DNA of 64,000 nucleotides from Piezodorus guildinii (GCA_023052935.1 CM041295.1:104456711-104520710); one strand, 5' to 3'; shown: positions 10,883 through 22,690, numbered from the stretch's first letter. Notes: generated from the letters alone by a model not told the origin. Numbers and translations are program-made.

Positions 10883-12289
10883 GGAATAATAAAATTAGTT
10901 CTAACCCGCCCTCCCTTCCTTATATAGACAGTTAGACTTATGCTATTTCGGATCGATTCTTTATTCGCAAAGATAATTTCTATATTAATAAGTGTTCTTT
11001 TTAGTGTGGTAATCCGAGTTACCAGTGAAATATTTCGATTCCTACCCTTATATAAAAGAAAAATCGAGTAAAAAATGGTGGTTCTCTTCCATTTTAAACC
11101 ATACCCTAGTAACTAGATATGTCGATTATTAAGAATCCTTTCAACGAGAATGGCGAGCGACTTTAACTTAAAAAAAAAAAAATTAAAAACGTCCTTAAAA
11201 TATGAAAATCGATGATCTAAGATAATATGAATATAGGACTTTTTTTATGGAACGTGAATACAGTAATTTTTGGAAAGAATTAAAAGGGATATAGTAAATT
11301 TTGGAAGAATAAAATGCGAGATAACAGTCATCATAACCTCCCTCATACAAAATTACTCATAACTAACGTCTTTATTACTTTAATTACTAAGTTATGTATA
11401 TTTCCCTATTTTCAATCTGAAAAATATCTTTCCTGTTTCTAAACTAGATTTTATTGTATATTTTTCATATTGGAAGCGAATATTCAAAGGACCTTTTATT
11501 TATCTTTAGCACTATAATAAGTATGTAATTATGAATTTTGATATGAACTTTTTTTTATTCTATCTTTGAATGTGACAAATGCATTTATGTTATTTACAAC
11601 GAGTAAACAATATTAAATTGTAAAGACTGATAAATAAATAACTTTTTAATAATTAATAACATTAACATTTTTCAAAAAAAATTTTCGTTATATAAGGTTA
11701 GATCAGGCACGGTTTTTCTTCTCATATTTAGCAAGGTAAGGTGATTCTAATTCCAACCATTTGATGGATAAAATACCATTATTCTATTAGAATGTGAGTT
11801 TCTGAAAAACAATTATTTGGCTGCAAAAAGAAATGCTATGAAAATTTAATTTTATTGAGAACCTTCGAAAACCGAAGCTGTCAAATAAAGTTGTTAAAAA
11901 CAATCTAAAAACTCATAATTAGGCGAAAACCGTTATCAAAATAATATCAGTAATTTAGAACGTGCTAAATGAATTAATAAAAATGTATAAAATGAAGAAA
12001 ACAATAAATTAATGGTGACATATTACGTAGTTAGGTACTTGTGCTGTACCTTCTGAAAGGAAATGAGAGCAAGGTTATCTGTTCACAAAGGATATAGTAC
12101 TTTTTGGAAGGAAATGTTTTTAGTACCTTTTTGAACGAAATGAAATGCAATGTTCAAATACCTTTTTAAGGGATATCTATGTTTTTTAAGATAAAATCTG
12201 AAGACGGATTTAGATAAAAATAAACCATTCAAAATATCAATTTCGAAAAAAATATCCTTTAGTACTTTTTGGAAATCAACTTTACAATT
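10883..12289. other. AT-rich stretch with short imperfect repeats
   Basis: No gene. A phrase like GGATATAGTACTTTTTGGAA recurs in variant form near 11290, 12091 and 12256, and is spread around related TACCTTTTT words. This looks like a degraded local repeat. Nothing else is recognised. Confidence 0.4.
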
Positions 12290-12372
12290 TTTTTTTTTCA
12301 ATTTAAATTTTATTTTTACGAGTAAAGTAAGTGCAAGTCGTATGTTGGATACACCAGATAGTTTAATTTATG
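12290..12372 (+). repeat. R repeat, terminal fragment
   Basis: GTAAAGTAAGTGCAAGTCGTATGTTGGATACACCAGAT matches the 3' end of R (GGTAAGTGAAAGTCGTGTGTTGCGCGCACCAGAT). Only the terminus is clear. Confidence 0.5.
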
Positions 12373-12949
12373 GATAAGTATCAATTTTTTTTTCTTTTTT
12401 AACTTTGGTGTTACTAATATTCTGGAGAGATAAGAAAAGTGGAATGGAATTAGGTAAGAAATAATTTAGTCAGTATGTAGAGATTTATTTCATTACCGAT
12501 TCCCCTAGAAGACGACAAGGATATATCCATTTCTCCAGATATTAAAATATAAACAAACATTATCAGGACTCTTTACGGCGCTAAAGCACTTGCATGCGTT
12601 AAGTTTCATATTTGGGATTGATGTGAATTTCACGAAGTAATTTAATAAGGAAGGGAGGGGGCTTTGTTGGGGAAGAATCCGCAAGTTGGATAGAAATCCA
12701 TTAAAAGTTTTACAAAACCTAATAAACTACATTATTGACAACAGTTATGGTAGAACTATTTACGTAGTTTATGGAAGGAGAGACGGAAGGGTTGTGGTTT
12801 TTAGCGGGTAAAGATCCTACTTATTACCGAAATATTATGAATAAAATTGTCTTAATAAAATATCTAATTGTTTATGTAAAATATTTTATGTTTGATTTTA
12901 TAACAGTACTGTATTATTATGAAGCCAATCAAATTATTTAAGTTTTGTT
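12373..12949. other. Non-coding stretch, nothing recognised
   Basis: 12590-12800 is slightly less AT-rich and looks single-copy here. No supported gene. Confidence 0.35.
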
Positions 12950-13520
12950 TGTGAATCAATATATGTATACATATACATATACATATATACAAAACAAAAT
13001 CAATAAAAATATATATACAAAAGTCACTTAAATCTATATACAATTCCCAAGCATACAGCACGTGAGTGGAGAATCTAGCCAATGCTAGAACTCCAATACA
13101 CATGTTACAACAAGAGGTCTCGAGGCCACTGCCGCTCAACCTTCTAGGAGGATGATAAGGATGTGTGGAGCTGGAGAAGGATTGAGCTAGGGGATTAGGT
13201 TGATGGATAAGGTTCTGATGGAATTTAGAGAATTTTAATGGTATAAGTTCTAAAATAAATGGAATATTTAGGTCGCGGTGTAAGGTATGGTTGGATACAT
13301 AATAAGGAGCATGAACTATTGTTCGGAGGACTTCAGACTGGAAGGATTGAATGCGTTTGATGTTATAAAATTTGGCTGTCCTCCACAGTTCAAGTCCGTA
13401 GGTCCAGATAGGTTTCAGTACTGTCTCGTGTATTAGCAGTTTGTTCTCGATATATAGTTTATAATTTCTCTTCAGTAGTCTGTATAATTGTCCAAATCGT
13501 CGATTAAGTTCTTGTTAGTC
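12950..13520 (-). mobile_element. Jockey-like LINE family B, C-terminus and 3' UTR
   Basis: The minus strand encodes the end of a Jockey-like RT ORF. Its last residues correspond to the complement of GAGGTCTCGAGGCCACTGCCG (13112-13132), that is an R-QW-RDLL-type terminus. Upstream it has APY-(V)-NHTLHRDLN-like and KLWRTAKF-like segments with stops. The 3' UTR contains ATATACA-rich simple sequence. It is 5'-truncated near 13520. Confidence 0.7.
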
Positions 13521-14204
13521 TAGTTATGCTATAAATAAGTAGGCATAAACAAAAATATTCGATTGGATCAAATTCTGTATTTATGTAAAACTGTATACAT
13601 TCGAACATCATTTATTTCTCGTCCTCCTCCTAAAAGTTCAATCTTTCGTACACATGTGAACTGTCTTTACTTTATTATGTGCAACTAAATTTAGCGACAA
13701 ATTTTTCATCTGCTTTTATTTATATTATATTATATATTTCATAATCGTAAGATGGCTAGGTAATTATGAATGATGCCCGAACACCGGATTTTTTTTGCTT
13801 GTTGTTCTTTACTCTTAGAAAGAAAAATGTCCCAGAATAAAAATCATTGTCATTCATCAATTTTATGATTAAGTGCCGTTCATTTAGTTTTTTTTAAGCA
13901 ACGTAAGCTCATGCCGTAATGCGAACCCTCCCTAGCATAGTTGACTATACAATATGTGAGATATGGTCTATTACTAGATCACAAGGTTACCTTTGATGTG
14001 GCTTGGCAATAACCAGCGCAAATAACCGCTTCCAATTCTTGTACACCTCTCAACCTCATTTGGTTTCTAAGGTGTTTTGGATCAATATACTACAATATGT
14101 AAGAAGGTTTGATTAAGACCTATACCAGATTCTGTTTAGTCTTTGTTTACATATAAAAAAAATACATAAAATCATTAAATTCGAAAAAATAAGCTTTTTA
14201 AAAA
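13521..14204. other. Mostly unassigned; one transposon-end relic
   Basis: AATATTCGATTGGATCAAATTC (about 13556-13577) matches the inner right end of the TA-flanked inverted-repeat element at 45965-47540, so a scrap of that family is present. The rest is not recognised. Confidence 0.4.
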
Positions 14205-14577
14205 AATCGTGGAACTCACGACATTCACTTACCTCCGTTGTTAAAATCTTTTTTTTGTTTTAATTATTGATAGAGATAAAAAAAATATTACAGAATTAAA
14301 TACATACAGTTTCGTTAGGAATATGTGTTATATTAAATAATATCCTATATTATTTACAACAATCATATAGTTTCATCTGTTTTTTATCACTCTCTTCACT
14401 CTATACAATTTTGTGTTTAACACAATATTTTTTTTCTAAAAGCTTTAGCTCTCCAACGTAATATTATAGATCTATATTACTAATTTTATGTTCGAAAACA
14501 CGAAAATTACTTATTAAAAAAAATGCTTGTTCTTTTCTCCTTTATCGAATTACTTTTAATTTATATACTTATTTTTT

Positions 14578-15104
14578 TGTTATTTATTCGTATTTATTAC
14601 AGTTTGTCACAATGAACATTAATAATATTCATAAGGGATCCCATTCATACAATATTTACAATATAAACAAAAGAAATGTCAAATTACATAAAATGAAACC
14701 AAATTAAATAAACGTATACACTGAGAAAATTTGTAGATAAAATAAATACAAATAAATGAAGTTAACAAATAAATAAACAAAACATGTCACATTCATACGT
14801 ATGTACAATATTTACAATCATCTAGGGAACACCGGACGGGGCTTGTCCCCCCAGTTGTGGAAGGACAAGCAGAGTCCAAAGGATCCCACCGCCTCCCTCT
14901 CAGCCGCATCACTGGTGAGAGTCAGCGGAAGCTAAGTGAGCCACAATCACACCGCACTTCAGAGGAGAATCTGACCAGTGTCAGAACTCCAGAATAGATG
15001 TTTACAATATGTCTCGGGGCCACTGCCGTTTCAACCTTCTAGGTGGGTTGTATGGATGAGTGGAGCTGGATAGGGATCGTGCTAGAGGATTAGGAGTTTA
15101 ATTG
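14578..15104 (-). mobile_element. Jockey-like LINE family B, C-terminus and 3' UTR
   Basis: The minus strand holds the family B tail (complement of TTTACAATATAAAC..., 14640-14830). It then has the GCGGCTGAGAGGGAGGCGGTGGGATCC-type UTR segment (about 14875-14915) and the very end of the ORF (complement of CTCGGGGCCACTGCCGTTTCAACC, about 15012). It splits the surrounding R unit. Confidence 0.7.
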
Positions 15105-15450
15105 AAATATTTGCCGCTTTTTTCATCAATGCTAACAAGAGGCTACGGCTTTTATTATTTTTTCAAATCTACAAAATTAAAGTTACTTTGGAGGTAGAAA
15201 ATTTAAAATATCGGCATTTAAGCCCTATCAGAATATTTTAATTAGAATGATGTGATATTCAAGCCCATTCAAGTTCACATCGATATAGTGAGCTTAATTG
15301 AAGTCGTTAGAGTTGTTCGTGAGAAAATCGCAAAAATGTGCAAAATTAATAGTATTTTGATGTAAAATTTGCTGCAACATCTCGGGCGTATAGTTGTCTT
15401 AAATTTGAAATACCTGTATCCTACGACTCATCAATTTCAGGCTAAACTTA

Positions 15451-15452
<2 letters not shown>

Positions 15453-15515
<63 letters not shown>
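15453..15515. repeat. (CA)n microsatellite
   Basis: An uninterrupted CA run of about 30 repeats, expanded from the short CA/GT tract that every R unit carries at this internal position. Confidence 0.95.
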
Positions 15516-15518
<3 letters not shown>

Positions 15519-15640
15519 ATATTTTTGCGGGACTTGGTCTTTTGGACCTAAAACGTGTATTTCCGGTAAAAACATGAATTAAATTTTTTTTGCTGTCGCT
15601 ATACTGCGCCTTACTATATATTTTATATATAGGTTAGTGA

Positions 15641-15964
15641 ATGTAAAATAGAATAAAATACAATATCATTCTATTATTATGTTGTGATTAACGCTTAATT
15701 AGTGAATAACCCTGTTTTTCATATTAGTGGTTGGAATATTTCGTTGACTATCTCTAACCGAAATATAAAAATAAATTTTCATATCGGAATTTTATTGTAA
15801 AGTACGTTTTAGCGACCCTGAGAGCTGATAAGTATCACAAATATCGTCTTTGTGTGTGTTTTTTGTAATTAAAAAAAAAGCTTGAATTTCTCTGATTGTT
15901 TGTATTATATTATACGATTGAATAAACAGATTTACCCATTTTATATATTTTGTTTATTTTATTT
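15641..15964. other. AT-rich stretch, nothing recognised
   Basis: No supported gene or repeat between an R unit and a LINE-B copy. Confidence 0.35.
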
Positions 15965-16305
15965 TAAAGTCCTCAAAACAATAGTTAATGCTCCTTATTT
16001 TGCCACCAACCATACCTTACACCGCGACCTAAATATTCTATTTATTTTAAATCTTACTCCATCAAAATTCTCCGAATTCCATCAGTACCTTATCCATCTT
16101 CCTAATCCTCTAGCTCAATCCCTATCAAGCTCTACACATCCTTACTATCCGCCTAGAAGCTTGAAACGGCAGTGGCTTCGAGACCTCTTGTAAAGGTATA
16201 TATTTGAGTTTTAGCATTTTGCTAGATTCTCCACTCACGTACTGTATGTTTGAGGATTGTATATAGGTATGAGTGACTTTTGTACATATTATTATTGATT
16301 CTTTA

Positions 16306-16384
<79 letters not shown>

Positions 16385-16512
16385 ATATTGTTATTATTTT
16401 ATAAATTTATAATTTTGTATATATTGTGTGAATGTAGTATGAATGTTGTACTTGATCGCTATTAAAAACGTCCTAATTTGGACAGATTGTAATATTACTC
16501 AATACAAAGTTT
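15965..16512 (+). mobile_element. Jockey-like LINE family B, C-terminus and 3' UTR
   Basis: The frame ending at 16193 reads VLKTIVNAPYFATNHTLHRD... and finishes SLKRQWLRDLL-stop. This is the typical end of a Jockey-type reverse transcriptase ORF. A 3' UTR follows, containing a long (TA)n, then the family B ending TTGTAATATTACTCAAT (16486-16502). It is 5'-truncated at about 15965. The C-terminal frame is intact but far too short to be active. Confidence 0.85.
16311..16380. repeat. (TA)n microsatellite
   Basis: An uninterrupted TA run of about 35 repeats inside the LINE-B 3' UTR. Confidence 0.95.
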
Positions 16513-17039
16513 TTCTGGAATTCTATGTCAAAGGAACTTGTCCCAGGATATTATATAATTTATTCATTATTATTATTTTTATTGTATTTGTATTATAAAA
16601 GATTATTTCAAAATTAAGATTTCAGAATATTTTTATTATTTAAATTCATATTCAAATGACTCAAAGCTTGTTTCTTTCTGTCTCTTTTTTTTTACAAACG
16701 TAATGTGTGTGTATTTTTTTATGTTTAATTGTTCAATGGTTCATTTTTTCTTTGTTTATAATTTAAGTTGGTAGGCGATGGAATACTTTTAATGATTTAC
16801 AACTTGTAATTGAACTTCGACCTATTGTTGGACTCTGTAAAATAAAAAAAACAAGTTGCATAAGTTAATCAAGAGTGATGAAATACGGTTTTATTACAAA
16901 TAAAAATACTGTGTACATATTTCAGATGACTGAATTTGACAACCAACCGACAAGGAAATGATCCAACATAATTTTTTAGGTAAATTTATTTTGCCCAAAC
17001 ATGAAAAAAGCGATATAAATTTTTAAGCACCAGGAAGCT
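16513..17039. other. AT-rich stretch, nothing recognised
   Basis: No supported gene or repeat. Confidence 0.35.
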
Positions 17040-17262
17040 TAAAATTATAGATAAAATGTTCTTATTAGTATACAAAGATTTATAAGGTAATGGAGAGTGT
17101 TGAAAAGCGAAAAAAAAACAACTTATTATTAGATTATTTAATCAAAGATGAATGTTTCTATCGAAACTTGATGTAATTATTGAAATATTTTTCAACTCTA
17201 ACTTTATTTGACAGTTCTTAAATTGATTTTAACAAGGGGAGGGGGGGTAACTGCTGTGTCCT
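17040..17262 (+). repeat. R repeat, 3' fragment
   Basis: It has the R segment GGTAATGGAGAGTGTTGAAAAGCG, then GATTATTTAATCAAAGATGAATGTTTCTATCGAAA, then ATTGATTTTAACAAGG. This order matches R just before its terminus. The GTAAGTGAAAGT end itself is replaced by a G-rich run. Confidence 0.5.
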
Positions 17263-17720
17263 GCACATTTTTTTTATTGTTTGGCCTCGGTGTTCGGTTC
17301 GTAAAAGGTTTGAGCTTTGAGATGCTGTGCGTTTCGGATTGTGAATGTAGGGGATATTGAATAGGCCAAGACTGGAACAATATGGGAAGGGCCTGGGTAC
17401 ACTAGTGTACAGCCCTAGTTAGCCAACACAAACATAGCCATTGCAATATAATCAAGTACCCAGCATTCTACCCTCCCATCACCAATCCCGTGTCATAATA
17501 ACCCATAGAGCCAGTCTTAACGCATCTAGTGTGCATAAGACATAATTCTAAAATACCTCCCAAACAGAAATCCATTTTAAATAGTGATATAGTTCAAAAA
17601 ATAAATAATAAATAATTAAAAAAAAAAACATTAAGAGACCAAAAATGGGTGTTATACCTATTGGAAATCATGATAAAAATACTTTTCTTAAATCCTCTTC
17701 CTCCCTCTCCAAGAAATATT
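17263..17720. other. Non-coding stretch, apparently single-copy
   Basis: Includes the 14-bp perfect palindrome GTACACTAGTGTAC near 17397-17410. No gene is supported. Confidence 0.4.
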
Positions 17721-17721
17721 A

Positions 17722-17811
<90 letters not shown>
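17722..17811. repeat. (TA)n microsatellite
   Basis: An uninterrupted TA run of about 45 repeats. Confidence 0.95.
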
Positions 17812-17817
<6 letters not shown>

Positions 17818-17982
17818 CGAGATATACGAAATTCTAGTTCATGTATTAGATTAAGTTTTTTTCTTAATTTTTTAGGTTTCCTAAGGTATATTGTCCATCT
17901 ATATTATTATTCTTTTAAAGGTATACAAAATTGAACCGGAAACATTATTTGTACCGTTTTCTTTTTTTTTTTTTTTTTAATG

Positions 17983-18533
17983 TGCTCATCTTGAAAAACG
18001 TCTTACTTGGTATCCTCATACAAGACTAAAACTACCCGACGTTTTCGACTACTTCAACATTTACTGGACAAACGTTCAAAGCCTCCACTTAACTACGAAA
18101 GGCTCATTTTTATGACCATCATAAGGCCTATATGGCTCTACTAAACCATCGAAATCTTCTGGTGTCCAATGCTTACGATCCAAAATCCTTCGGAAAATCC
18201 TCAATGCTCCATACTTTGTCAGGAATAAACTCATCCATCAAGACATTAATCTTTCAAATTTGCTGAGAACCAGATACCATTCCTTTCATGACAAACTCTA
18301 TTCTCACTCTAACCCACTACTTCCAATCCTTGCTTCCTCTTCGATTCCTGATAATCCTTCAATTCCTAAGGTGTTTGAAAAGAAAATATCCCCTACACCT
18401 TCTAGTTTAAAGTATTAGAATGCTGCCAATCTGTAGGGTCTCTATGTATTTCGAGTCATTTTCTTAATTTCCATCCATGTACTTGACGTATATATTTACA
18501 CAGTTATAAATGTCAATAAATATGTTTTAAAAA
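17983..18533 (+). mobile_element. Jockey-like LINE family A, degenerate 3' portion
   Basis: The plus strand reads the C-terminal RT region with frameshifts: KTKTTRRFRLLQHLLDKRSKPPLNYERLIF-like (18025-18105), then ILRKILNAPYFVRNKLIHQDIN-like (18180-18250), then RYHSFHDKLYSHSNPLL-like (18270-18325). The usual RRLKRRW terminus is altered. The tail is CAGTTATAAATGTCAATAAATATG (18500-18523). Confidence 0.75.
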
Positions 18534-18934
18534 AAGTTAATTGTGTACTTCTTTCAGATTTCATATTAGCCAAAATTGACCTATATAATGAGGAACAGTA
18601 ACTTTTTTTCGTATAAAAGTCCTTTTAATGAAGAAGCTAAAATAATTCGAGATTCAAGCTCATTCAGCCTATATGATGGTAAAGCCCTTTCAAGTATATA
18701 TCAATATATCGAGTTTAGAAAATATGTAATACATTTTCATATTTTAAATTCCCAGAAATCCCATGAATAACCTTTACCCTTCGCCATAAAGCTATGACTT
18801 TCTGCTCTGCAGTATCCTTAAATAACACCCTGCTTCTCCCTGTTGAACATATCCGATTCCTTGTTGACAAAAGCACGACTGCTAACACTCTATCGAAATG
18901 AAACTCTTTGACGTTTTTGGCTACCTTAATAGTA
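18534..18934 (-). repeat. R repeat fragment and unassigned sequence
   Basis: 18650-18722 resembles the minus-strand R segment that ends CAATATATCGAGTTTA. The remainder to 18934 is unassigned. Confidence 0.4.
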
Positions 18935-19015
18935 GATGTGGGGCGGCTGAGCGTAGTCTCGGCCGAATCACCCCATTGCACGGCCGTTGGCCTAGAAACA
19001 GTACGAATCTCTACA
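18935..19015 (+). mobile_element. SINE family S1, 3' fragment
   Basis: GGCGGCTGAGCGTAGTCTCGGCCGAATCACC...TTGCACGGCCGTTGGCCTAGAAACAGTACGAATCTCT is the S1 3' end and one of the least diverged versions in the window. Confidence 0.7.
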
Positions 19016-19047
19016 TGTACTGAGGTCAAAACTCTGCATGGGTTATA

Positions 19048-19510
19048 GTGGTACAGGTTAATACACTAGAACGTTCTAATGTTCCACTAAACTACAAAGA
19101 GTTCATTTTCATGACTATCATAAGACCAACATCGTCATACAGTGATGAGCTATGGTGCTCTCCTAAACCATTGAATTCTTCTCAGATCATATCCTTACTT
19201 TCCAAAATGCTTAGTAAAATTCCTCAATCCTTCTTCCTTAGTCACAAATGAACTCATTCTTAAAGACCTTAATGTTCCAGATGTTGCTGACTTGGCCCGA
19301 TCCAGGTCCAACTCCGTCCCCATCTTTTTAATCCTTGCTCCTCTTCGATTCCTGATGATCCTCCAAGAGACCGGCTGATTAGGAATATCACTAGATTGCT
19401 GAAATATAATAGTGTCTCTACAATTATGCTTCATGACGTTTGTCAATTAGCATTTTTACAGGTTTTATTATGTAAAGCAATTGTAAATTTCAATAAATTA
19501 TGGAGTATGT
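19048..19510 (+). mobile_element. Jockey-like LINE family A, degenerate 3' portion
   Basis: Encodes RSNVPLNYKEFIFMTIIRPTSSYSDELW, homologous to the family A segment LNYKRLIYITIIKPIWTYGVELW, followed by the SKML-KI-Q and DLNVPDVADLARSR segments in shifted frames. The tail at 19475-19500 (CAATTGTAAATTTCAATAAATT) marks the 3' end. Confidence 0.75.
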
Positions 19511-20074
19511 TTTAAAATTTACTTCAATTATGTAGGAAGGTTAGTAAGATAGCTGATGGTCCAACAAATCATTTCCTCTCGTTTATTGGTCTATTCAACG
19601 TTTTGCGTATTCTATTCCTTGAAAAACATTACTTTGTTTTAAACAAAAAGAGAAAATAAACTTTATTCACATATTTACAAATGATTTCAGATGAAACAGC
19701 CTTACAATCAGCAAAATGTTTTGTTCGTTTGGTAACTATAATCTATTAGCCTAATGACTAAATCTGCGGTAATATTTTATTGATATTATCTATGATAGTA
19801 GGAAAAATTATACAAAAAACCTACTCATAAAAAAAAAAAATAATGTAATAAAAATAAACGGGTAAAATAATTGAAAATATAAAATTTAGAATTTATAACA
19901 AACTAGCTTAAGTTAGCTACACATGTTTAGTTCTTTTATGAGTGTAGGGTTTCAGTGAAGTTTTATTATAATTACCGATCTTCTTTATTAATGGATTATT
20001 TGAGACCGGTGTTTTACAGAAGTATGAAGCTGTTTGAGTGTGGACAAATTGTTTGACTGTCTGAAGCTGCAAAT
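19511..20074. other. AT-rich stretch, nothing recognised
   Basis: It may include the 3' UTR of the minus-strand Jockey fragment that follows, but no terminus is visible. Confidence 0.35.
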
Positions 20075-20403
20075 CCTGGACTATGCATGATATTTTAGTG
20101 TAGCGGGGTGATTGTTAATAATCCGCATTGATAGATTTTGAATTCTTTCAAGTTTTTGCTAATTAGTAAAGCAGGTTGAGCTCCAGACTGGCGAGGCGTA
20201 TGTGATTAACGGGTGGATAATGATTTGTATATTGTCACTTTGTTACGAGGGCTCAAATGGGATTTTTTTTTGAAGTGTGGGAACATTATGTAAATTATTT
20301 TTTTGGCTTTATCGATTTTTCTATTGATATGATCGGTGAAAGTAAGAGATTTGTCTAATGTTAGGCCTAGGTACTGTACGGATTTTGACCATGGGATGAA
20401 CAA
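20075..20403 (-). pseudogene. Jockey-clade reverse transcriptase, thumb region fragment
   Basis: The minus-strand frame reads WSKSVQYLGLTLDKSLTFTDHI, then NRKIDKAKKIIY, then PHFKKKSHLSPRNKVTIYKS. This is the segment after the YADD motif in Jockey-clade LINEs (family pattern V-YLG--LD--LTF--HI). A frameshift near 20206 precedes a continuation with SGAQPALLISKNLKEFKI-like residues. It differs from families A and B, so it is a third Jockey-type lineage. Only about 100 codons remain. Confidence 0.8.
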
Positions 20404-20579
20404 TAATGCATTTAAATTGTCCCTGGTTATACAAGTTCTACTTAAATCAATTCCACATTATTTTATAGCGATTTCCTCTAGTTTAGAAGAAACTTATTTT
20501 ATGTTCCTTCTTTCGTATAAGGATGCTAATGACTATTTCAATCAATTGAAGCATGAAAGGATTTCAATGGATTCGTAGA

Positions 20580-20700
20580 ATTTGGAAAGGGAATTGCGTT
20601 GTCCTTTCATGGCTAGCTTTGACTAAAGTTGGGCAAAACCAAAGTTCATTTCGGCAAAAGCACCATGTGCTCTAACCAATGAAACTCAGCCCTTCCTTTT
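20580..20700 (-). mobile_element. tRNA-derived SINE-like relic
   Basis: The minus strand reads GGGCTGAGTTTCATTGGTTAGAGCACATGGTGCTTTTGCC. This resembles the D-arm/A-box of a tRNA (CTCAGT-GGTTAGAGC). The B box expected about 30 bases on is eroded (TGGTTTTGCCC). It could equally be a tRNA pseudogene. Confidence 0.4.
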
Positions 20701-20826
20701 GATCGTTAACTCCTAATTACAGGGAATAAAACCGACTATAATCAATCAATTTAACTATAAAAATTATATTTGCATTTTTTCAATATATTTATTTATAGTA
20801 ATTCACGACTGTATTAAAAAAACACA

Positions 20827-21680
20827 ATGAGTAAATACACTCCTAGACAAATTAAAGAAATTCGTCGTTTTTCAAAATTTGGTGAAATCGTCACATCACA
20901 AAAATTAAAAGAAAATTTTAATTTAGCCTCCTCTTCATGAACGGTTCGAAGAACGTTACCGAAAATGAATATTAAGTGGAAGGAAATCGAGAAAAAAATA
21001 ATACCCCTGACAAAACAACACAGAGAGATCAGGGTCGCCAAAGCCCTGAAATGTCTATCCATGGGTGAATTTATCGGGGAAAGAAATTTCACTAATGAAA
21101 AGAGATATTCAAAAGATGAATTTAGGTATATGAAAATTGGAAAAAACCCCATATTTTAACCGTCCAAAGCGACAAATGAAAGGATGACGTATTATGGTTT
21201 GGGGCGCCATAACCGCGTCTGGGGATTATCTCCTTAAAATACTGAAGGAAGAACTAATAGCCGAAGCTATTTAAGCATGGTCAGAGAAAAAGTGTTGCCA
21301 TGGTTGGGTACTATCTTCCCTCACAGAAATTTTAAATTTCTTCAAGATAATGCTCCTATCCATGTATCAAAGCTGCTAAACATGGGTTTTCGGAGATGAA
21401 TATCCAAACGCTTGAGTGGCTCGATCGCTCCCCAGACCCAAATCCAATCTAGAACTATTGGAAGAGTCTATCCCAAGAAGTCTACCTGAAGGGATCGTTC
21501 AATTCTGATGAATAGTTATGGAAAGCGGTCCAGGATGCTGCAGTAGCATTAAAAGAAAAAAGACAAATCTCATCAAAAATCTGCGTGGTTCCATAAACCT
21601 TCGTTTACTACAAGTCATCGATAACAAAGGAGAAACTATACACTATTAAAATTGGCTTATTATTTATGTTTTAAACAAAT
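20827..21680 (+). pseudogene. Tc1-family transposase pseudogene
   Basis: The N-terminal frame begins near 20827 with an RQIKEIRRF helix-turn-helix-like start. After a stop it reads TVRRTLPKMNIKWKEIEKK...LTKQHREIRVAKA, the typical second DNA-binding helix region. The first catalytic site is FTNEKRY where the family has TDEKR, so Asp is replaced by Asn. VWGAITASG and FLQDNAPIHVSK keep the second Asp. The third site, LDRSPDPNPI-stop-NYW, has a TAG where the catalytic Glu codon should be (about 21449). Several further frameshifts make it inactive. Confidence 0.85.
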
Positions 21681-21887
21681 TATTTTACGTGTATACTTTA
21701 TTGTGACCAACTTTGTAATCAGCTGATCAATTAAATCATTTTCTTGTTCTAAATATATTTAATAAATGATTTTTTTTATTGACAACTTTTTTCAAACTTC
21801 AAAACTGACCTATGGAAAATAAAAATTTATTAATTTATAATTGTGTTAATACGAATCTGGGTGTACACTTTAAATTGTCCAGGAGTG
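20838..21887 (+). mobile_element. Tc1-like DNA transposon, inactive
   Basis: The imperfect inverted ends CACTCCTAGACAAATTAAAG (left) and the complement CACTCCTGGACAATTTAAAG (right) are flanked by TA on both sides (20836-20837; 21888-21889). The length of 1050 bp is a little short for Tc1 elements. The interior encodes a broken transposase. It lies within a LINE-A 3' UTR, so it is younger than that LINE copy. Confidence 0.85.
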
Positions 21888-22274
21888 TATGTAGAATGAG
21901 AAAAAAAAAAGTCATGAAAATGTCTTGAGAAAGAACTATCCAGTGGTAGCACTTCACTAACTATTTCAAGGCAGTAGGGTCCCGAAGCCACTTTTTTTTC
22001 AGTCGCATCGGAGGGTTATCAGGGATATCTAAAGAAGATAAATTACGGACAAGTGGGTTTGTGTGCGCAGAGAGTTTAGAATGAATGGGATGTTTAGGTC
22101 ATTATGGAGGAGTTGATTTGTGTCAAAATAAGGGGCATTCAGGATCCTCAGAAGGCTTTTGGATTGTAAGGACTGGATGCGGGAGGAATTAGATGGTTTC
22201 GTAGAGCACTAAAGCTAGATTCCATATGTCCAAATAGGTATGATAATAGTGATGTAAATGAGTCTTGGCACGGT

Positions 22275-22690
22275 TTAAATATCATATTTTAAATTTTCTT
22301 TGTCTAAAGTATCTTTAATTTTGTAGCTTCAACAAAATCAACCTTATCATATTTTAAGGATTGATAAAAAGTGCCTAAACATAAAAGGTGGACGAATTAA
22401 TAGCTAACTGAAGGAGAAAGGAGGAAAAATATTTTTTTAATGTAATTTTTGAACTTATGAACAGTAACATACATGTGTAATGTTAGAAAGCTTAAGATAT
22501 TAGAAAAAAAATATATACAAAGCTGTAGAACTTATTACTGATATTTATACGTACCAATTTAATATTTTTATATTATTTCATCTAAATCACATATTTGAAA
22601 CGGAACTGAATTAAATTTGTATTCGAATAAATTTAAAACTTTTTCAACTTTTAGTTTATTTATTAGTTAGTAAGTGAAAGTCTTGTGTTG
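22275..22690 (+). repeat. R repeat unit, 3' half
   Basis: It starts with ATATTTTAAATTTTCTTTGTCTAAAGTATCTTTAATTTTGTAG. It has an eroded form of the GTTGGAAAGCTAAAG phrase (GTTAGAAAGCTTAAG, about 22483) and ends TTAGTAAGTGAAAGTCTTGTGTTGTCCCCA (about 22665-22694). The 5' half is absent. Confidence 0.65.

Larger units (their letters stand above)
14205..15640 (-). repeat. R repeat unit split by a LINE-B insertion
   Basis: The left half (14205-14577) starts with the R terminus (GGAACTCACGACATTCACTTACCTCC). It includes the complement of the GGAAAGCTAAAG phrase and stops at a TATATACTTATTTTT stretch. The right half (15105-15640) resumes with GCCGCTTTTTTCATCAATGCTAACAAG, the next segment of R in order. 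It then runs through GGCATTTAAGCCCT, TATAGTTGTCTTAAAT and an expanded (CA)n to the GTTAGTGAATGTAAAA end. LINE-B therefore inserted into a pre-existing R copy. Confidence 0.75.
20775..22265 (-). mobile_element. Jockey-like LINE family A, 3' end, interrupted by a Tc1 element
   Basis: 20775-20837 is the family A tail (TTTATTTATAGTAATTCACGACTG...GAGTAAATA). After the Tc1-like insertion it continues TGTAGAATGAG...GTCATGAAAATGTC and the 3' UTR. It then enters the C-terminal RT coding region (complement of CATTCAGGATCC..., about 22135), truncated near 22265. The uninterrupted counterpart is the copy starting at 29391, continuing at 30217, which reads GAGTAAATATGCAGAATGA across this site. Confidence 0.8.

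Noticed and set aside
20827..20935. Short frame starting MSKYTPRQIKEI as a separate gene
   Set aside because: It is the first part of the broken Tc1 transposase, and its first codons lie in the flanking LINE tail.
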